Position numbers and translations under genes: made by a program. 55,109 bases of DNA from Nitrospinaceae bacterium (GTDB lineage Bacteria > Nitrospinota_A > UBA7883 > JAJDBK01). Positions within the stretch are counted from its first letter, which is position 1. Each line of letters starts with the position of its first letter. A model generated the notes under the pieces. It had not been told where the DNA came from and did not search any database. It saw nothing but the letters and a program-made list of their open reading frames with translations. The stretch is taken from NCBI GenBank assembly GCA_029261405.1, contig JAJDBK010000058.1, forward strand, positions 1 to 55,109, given 5' to 3'. Below, piece by piece: positions 51,319 through 55,109 of this stretch.

Positions 51319-51369
51319 TAATAAAAACAATCGGTAATCTGTAAAGAAACCGGAGAATAGAGGATAAAT

Positions 51370-51627
51370 ATGAAGAGACCAACAAGAAACGCAAGTAGCA
51401 GGCCTAAACGGAAAACCTTCTACCAGAAGAAGATTTGCAGATTTTGCGCCGATGCGATCGATGTCATCGATTATAAGGATGTGAAACTGATAAAAAACCT
51501 GCTCACAGACCGGGGCAAGATTATACCGAGCAGGATCTCTGGCAACTGCTCCCGGCACCAGAGGAAACTGACAGTTGCCATCAAGAGGGCCAGACATATG
51601 GCTCTGGTTCCGTTTACCATTTCCTGA
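51370..51627 (+). CDS. rpsR: 30S ribosomal protein S18
   Basis: 85 residues, basic. [20 protein letters not shown] and [19 protein letters not shown], then [13 protein letters not shown] are the S18 hallmarks. Four cysteines (C21, C24 and two later) suggest a zinc-binding form. Partner of S6 on the small subunit. Confidence 0.97.
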   Translation: MKRPTRNASSRPKRKTFYQKKICRFCADAIDVIDYKDVKLIKNLLTDRGKIIPSRISGNCSRHQRKLTVAIKRARHMALVPFTIS

Positions 51628-51637
51628 TCCAGACATC

Positions 51638-52588
51638 ATGACCGACAAGGAGAGAACGCTTAACCCAATATCCGTTATTGGACCGGCCTTGCTCTCCGTG
51701 TTTCTTTTTATAGGGTCAATGATTTTGCCCCCCACAGGGCTAATCGCTCCGGCGCCCCTTTATTACGTTACAGCGATGCACGGCATGGTTATCGGTTTGA
51801 TGGCTCTGCTCCTGGGGAGCGCCGTTGTGTCGGTCTCCATAGGGTTTGGGGAGAGTATTTTTTACATCGTTACCTGCGGACTGATTCCGTTGGCTTTGGC
51901 CCAGGGGTTTCTGTCGGGAATGAACCGGCAACCCGCAATCCTGAGAGCGACCATGATCTCTCTTGCAGGTGGAGCTATTGCACTGGTTCTTGCCGGTTCT
52001 TTTCTTGGCCAGAGCTCAGGTGGGCTGTTGACAGGATGGGCGGACAGTACCGTCGATATTGTGATCGAGTCGTACAAAACAGCCGGGGTGGAGAAGGAAG
52101 TAACGGCTTGGGTTGTTACGAGCAGGGATAAGCTGGTTAAAGATTTCGTTGATATCATACCGGCTCTTTTCACTATCAGCATGTTCTTTACCGCCGTTAT
52201 CAACGTACTTGTCATCAGGGTTTTTTCGTTAAAGTACGGGTGGAATATACATTTTGACCATGAGAAATTCACTTTGTGGCAGGCGCCCGACCAGATGGTG
52301 TGGGGTTTTGTCGCCGGTGGAGTCGGGCTTGTGTTGTTTGAAGGCAATGCGGCGACCATCGCCTTTAACCTGACCCTTGTTGTATGCGCCGTCTATTTCA
52401 TTCAGGGTGTGGCCTTGGCTCACTTTTTTATGACTCGATGGAAAACACCGATTATTTTCAGGGCGGTGGTCTATTTCTTTATCTTTTCGCAACCGATGCT
52501 GATGCTGGTTGCATGTTTTTTTGGCCTGACAGACGTTTGGGCCGATTTCAGAAAAATACGAGCTTATGAAACCACTGGAGAACTATGA
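51638..52588 (+). CDS. DUF2232 (YybS-like) membrane protein
   Basis: 316 residues with about eight hydrophobic helices. The family is regularly found between rpsR and rplI, as here. A GLAxGGGAIALVLAG-like segment and a final hydrophobic pair are visible; there is no catalytic motif. I start at ATG 51638, 11 bp after rpsR; the longer open frame would overlap rpsR. Function unknown. Confidence 0.85.
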   Translation: MTDKERTLNPISVIGPALLSVFLFIGSMILPPTGLIAPAPLYYVTAMHGMVIGLMALLLGSAVVSVSIGFGESIFYIVTCGLIPLALAQGFLSGMNRQPAILRATMISLAGGAIALVLAGSFLGQSSGGLLTGWADSTVDIVIESYKTAGVEKEVTAWVVTSRDKLVKDFVDIIPALFTISMFFTAVINVLVIRVFSLKYGWNIHFDHEKFTLWQAPDQMVWGFVAGGVGLVLFEGNAATIAFNLTLVVCAVYFIQGVALAHFFMTRWKTPIIFRAVVYFFIFSQPMLMLVACFFGLTDVWADFRKIRAYETTGEL

Positions 52589-52646
52589 ATCCCGTTGCGG
52601 ATGAATGGTTACCTGGAGAATTAAGCGGAAAATATATGGAGGAAAA

Positions 52647-53210
52647 ATGAAAAGCACTATAAAGGTTGTTTTGAACGATTTCGTGGAGCATCTTGGCGCC
52701 CCGGGAGATCAGGTGGAAGTGGCCAGGGGTTACGCCCGCAACTACCTCTTACCGAAGAAACTGGCGTTTGAAGCTACTGCCGCCAATATGAAAACCTTCG
52801 AAAACAACCTGAAACAGAGAGCTCGCAAACTGGCGCAGTTCCAGAGTCAGGCTGAAGCGATGAAACAAAAACTTGAGGCTCTTGATACTCTTACCTTTGA
52901 GAGAAAATCTGGCGATGAGGGTAAACTTTTCGGTTCGGTTACCAACGCCGACATCGAAACCTCCCTCAAGGAGAAAGGTTTTCAGATCGAAAGAAAACAG
53001 ATCGTCCTGAAACATCCGATCAAATCGATCACCCTTCAGGAAGTTCCGGTGAAGATTCACTCAAAGGTTACCGCTTTGATCAAGGTCGAAGTTGTCGCCG
53101 AGAAGAGTGAACAAGCGCCGGAGGAGGTTGTGGAGACAGAGGTTGTAGCCGATCCTTCCAAGGAAGAATATACTTCAGCGGATCTGGAAAAGGCTATCGA
53201 GACTGAATAG
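52647..53210 (+). CDS. rplI: 50S ribosomal protein L9
   Basis: 187 residues. The N-terminal rRNA-binding domain has VEHLGAPGDQVEVARGYARNYLLPKKLA (the L9 signature), then the long connecting helix and the C-terminal domain (KLFGSVTNADIETSL, HPIKSITLQEVPVKIH). About 40 extra acidic residues follow the usual end (149 in E. coli). ATG 52647 follows GGAGG; an upstream in-frame GTG-type extension is not needed. Confidence 0.97.
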   Translation: MKSTIKVVLNDFVEHLGAPGDQVEVARGYARNYLLPKKLAFEATAANMKTFENNLKQRARKLAQFQSQAEAMKQKLEALDTLTFERKSGDEGKLFGSVTNADIETSLKEKGFQIERKQIVLKHPIKSITLQEVPVKIHSKVTALIKVEVVAEKSEQAPEEVVETEVVADPSKEEYTSADLEKAIETE

Positions 53211-53234
53211 CGGACTGCCTTCTCCAGTGTAACC

Positions 53235-54287
53235 ATGGCCCCGATATCCCTTTGCGCCCTTAACCGATCAAACCGGTTGTTGCGGAAAGGGGATAAGGGG
53301 CGTGCGGTTGCCGAGTTAACCGCCGCCATTGAGGCCTCCAGTAAAGACCCTCGCCTTCTCATTCAACGTGGACTCGTTACAGGTAACAGTGACGATCTTC
53401 GTAACGCTGTGGAAATCGCCCCCGATCACGCCGCCACGCATATCTTTCTGGCCCTCTCCGCCCTTGCAACTGATGATTATACAACCGCTCGGAAAGAGGC
53501 TATTCTCTGTGCGGGTATCGATAAAGGTAACGTATCCGCCCCGGCGCTTATCGCGCTCCTCGATGTTATTGAGGAGAAGTGTGAACCGGCGGATTGCATT
53601 ACTAACCTTCTGAACCTGTCTCCGGGTGTCATAACTCCTGTTCGGGCCAGATCCCTTTATGAAATCGAGAAACGGATCGCATCCCTCGACCCGAGCGATA
53701 CCGGCGCCAAAGAACATGATGGAGGCTTGAAAGGCCCGATAGGCTGGATTCTGGACAGGATAGATGACGTTGCAGTCTGGATATACTGGTTTTTGCACAG
53801 GGCTATTAACCGGGTGTGGAATTTTACAAACGAAGTCAAACGAGAAACGAACCGCTATCTTCTCGACGGAATGCGCTATGAGGCTTTCGGACAGACGGAA
53901 ATCTCGGCGGAGTATTTCAGGAAAGCGCTCTTGATAGACCCCACCAACCACACAGCCCTCGAATACCTGACCCGCCACCACCTCGAAACCGGCGACCCTG
54001 ACAAAGCGGAAGAATATCTGAATCGACTCGAACCGGAACCGGGAGAAGATGGCTCCCAATATACCCGGTGGAGAGCTGATATTCTTTTCGCCAAAAATGA
54101 TCGATCTGCGGCGGCTCCGTTATATCGTGAATCTACAGAAGAAACAAAACTAGACTACTTTCCACCATACCGCCTCGGCCTCTGCCTTCTCGAAACGGGT
54201 GATAAAACCGGTGCGGTAAACGCCTTCGCAACAGCCCTATCAAGGGTAAGCCCCCGCCTTTTTGAGGAGAGAGCTAATAAACTTTAG
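53235..54287 (+). CDS. TPR-containing protein, possibly membrane-associated
   Basis: 350 residues with degenerate TPR units at the N-terminus (NRLLRKGDKGRAVAELTAAI, ATDDYTTARKEAILCAG). Clearer ones follow at about 210-345 (AEYFRKALLIDPTNHTALEYL, DKAEEYLNRLEPEPGEDG, GDKTGAVNAFATALSR). A central aromatic amphipathic stretch (about 167-195, VAVWIYWFLHRAINRVW) may touch a membrane. It lies 24 bp after rplI. An IS5-type element begins 3 bp past its stop. Confidence 0.8.
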   Translation: MAPISLCALNRSNRLLRKGDKGRAVAELTAAIEASSKDPRLLIQRGLVTGNSDDLRNAVEIAPDHAATHIFLALSALATDDYTTARKEAILCAGIDKGNVSAPALIALLDVIEEKCEPADCITNLLNLSPGVITPVRARSLYEIEKRIASLDPSDTGAKEHDGGLKGPIGWILDRIDDVAVWIYWFLHRAINRVWNFTNEVKRETNRYLLDGMRYEAFGQTEISAEYFRKALLIDPTNHTALEYLTRHHLETGDPDKAEEYLNRLEPEPGEDGSQYTRWRADILFAKNDRSAAAPLYRESTEETKLDYFPPYRLGLCLLETGDKTGAVNAFATALSRVSPRLFEERANKL

Positions 54288-54290
54288 ATA

Positions 54291-55103
54291 GTGTCGTCAT
54301 GAGATTGCCGCCCAGAGCGCAATGCACCTAATTTGAACAGCAACGAGGAATGAGGCTCTATTCCTGGCGTATCGCATTGCAATGCCGCGCCACCGCTTGA
54401 GGTGGAGAAAGACGTTTTCCACCAAATGGCGGAGCTTGTATAGATCCTCATCATAAGCTCTTTGTATTATGCGGTTTTTTCGGGGCGGGATAACAGCCGT
54501 CATCCCCTGCGCCATGGCCTGCACGATAATTGCCTCACTGTCATAGCCGCGATCAGCCAAAAGATACTCCGCTTCGATCCCTTCGATCAAGCGGCCAGCT
54601 TTCCGCTCCGGTACCTTCCGTGATAATGACTCTGACCGGCATACCATCCACGGTCAGATCTATTTTGGTGTTGAGCCCCCTTTTGTGCGGCTCATATCCT
54701 GATTGCCACCTCGCGCGCCTGTGGCATGGGGGTGGACTTTGCAATGGCTGGCGTCGATCATCAGCCATTCATAATCGGGGTCATCAATAAGAGTTTCCAG
54801 GAGTTTTTTCCACATACCCTTCTCCCGCCAACGGCAAAAACACCTCTGGACATTCTTCCAATGCCCGTAATCAGGCGGTAAATCACGCCACGGAGCGCCG
54901 GTGCGCAATATCCAGAAAATTGCATTGATAAACAATCGGTTATCCTTGGCAACTCCACCCCAACAGCCAGCGCGGCCAGGTAAATGTCGCTCCAGTAACG
55001 CCCATACCTTATCCGATATATCGTGTCGCCTATATGATGCTGTCGTACCAACCCTCCTGTTGGCTGATATAATTCAGCGCTATTTCTCATCTCGTGACGA
55101 CAC
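54291..55103 (-). mobile_element. 813-bp IS5-family (IS427-like) insertion sequence
   Basis: The ends are inverted repeats: GTGTCGTCATGAGAT at 54291 and, read from the other end, GTGTCGTCACGAGAT (14 of 15 identical). Both sides are flanked by TA, the target duplication expected for the IS427 group. The transposase lies on the minus strand. A 179-bp remnant of a related copy is at 39522-39700. It is inserted 3 bp after the stop of the TPR gene. Confidence 0.88.
54297..55046 (-). pseudogene. IS5-family transposase, frame-broken
   Basis: Three pieces can be read. The first (55046 to 54660) codes RRHDISDKVWALLERHLPG, then WILRTGAPWRDLPPDYG and WLMIDASHCKVHPHATGARG, the DUF4096-type N-terminal domain and first catalytic Asp; it ends SRTKGGSTPK-stop. 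The middle (GLNTKIDLTVDGMPVRVIITEG) is in the -1 frame after an AAAAGGGGG run, possibly programmed frameshifting as in IS427-type elements. The last piece (LIEGIEAEYLLADRGYDS to IRCIALWAAIS) is back in the first frame, which needs a second shift near 54605. The start codon seen in the 39.6-kb remnant is ACG here. Probably inactive. Confidence 0.8.
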
Positions 55104-55109
55104 TATTTA

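Noticed and set aside
53316-54059. Minus-strand open frame (247 codons) opposite the TPR gene
   Set aside because: Shadow of a plausible plus-strand TPR gene; arginine/phenylalanine-rich with no domain.
54761-55090. 109-codon frame at the IS5 end starting with ATG
   Set aside because: Out of register with the transposase; the real protein sequence (RRHDISDKVWALLERHLPG) is in another frame.

Overview
The window reads as a chromosome segment of a Gram-negative, diderm, probably motile bacterium. The support is an MlaE/F/D lipid-transport operon, a DUF481 outer-membrane protein, c-type cytochromes, a FliL-like protein, an HD-GYP protein and a sigma-54 activator. Gene content (rpsF-ssb-rpsR-DUF2232-rplI, rpoZ next to DUF1844, a response regulator with a TPR tail, MetH with a separate activation protein) resembles deltaproteobacterial or Nitrospinota-like lineages. 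The sequence alone does not fix the taxon. Most of the window is dense core chromosome with many 1-8 bp gene overlaps. I see no prophage, CRISPR array, rRNA or defence island.

Layout. 1-350: 3' end of an IS3-type element, then a repeat touching the pyk stop codon. 350-4749 (minus): five-heme cytochrome, small membrane protein, lipA, marC, pyk. 4796-4870: tRNA-Gly(GCC) with its own promoter. 4879-14170 (minus): dnaB, alr, mlaE, mlaF, an MCE protein, an HPr-domain fusion, an M20 amidohydrolase and anmK. 14472-16556 (minus): a 12-TPR protein ending in a class III cyclase domain. 16662-27677 (plus): SprT-like protease, nth, two FHA proteins, DnaJ, sigma-54 activator, unknown protein, diheme cytochrome, gpmI, ubiD. 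27970-34929 (plus): an isolated Dpp/Opp permease pair, an arsenosugar-type pair (peroxidase-like protein plus radical SAM ArsS), pdxJ, HEAT protein, REC-TPR protein, FliL-like protein. 35688-39362 (plus): MetH activation protein, metH, lipoprotein. 39392-39700: two degraded IS fragments. 39766-41839 (minus): Zn/Mn-type ABC permease and ATPase with a JAMM protease. 41933-45727: aldo/keto reductase (plus), then DUF3343, a cysteine desulfurase-like protein and an HD-GYP protein (minus). 46064-48882 (plus): zinc-finger protein, rpoZ, DUF1844, gpsA, larB. 49813-54287 (plus): unknown protein, rpsF-ssb-rpsR-DUF2232-rplI, TPR protein. 54291-55103: an IS5-family element with a broken transposase.

Functionally the window combines glycolysis (pyk, gpmI), cofactor synthesis (lipA, pdxJ, larB, metH), envelope work (alr, anmK, mla), replication, repair and translation (dnaB, ssb, nth, ribosomal proteins) and signalling (cyclase, HD-GYP, FHA, REC-TPR, sigma-54). 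The less ordinary items are the HPr fusion, the TPR-cyclase fusion, a two-gene arsenosugar cassette without its methyltransferase, a selenium/sulfur-type gene pair, an MCE protein with an apparent beta-rich tail, and several repeat or IS elements sitting exactly at stop codons.
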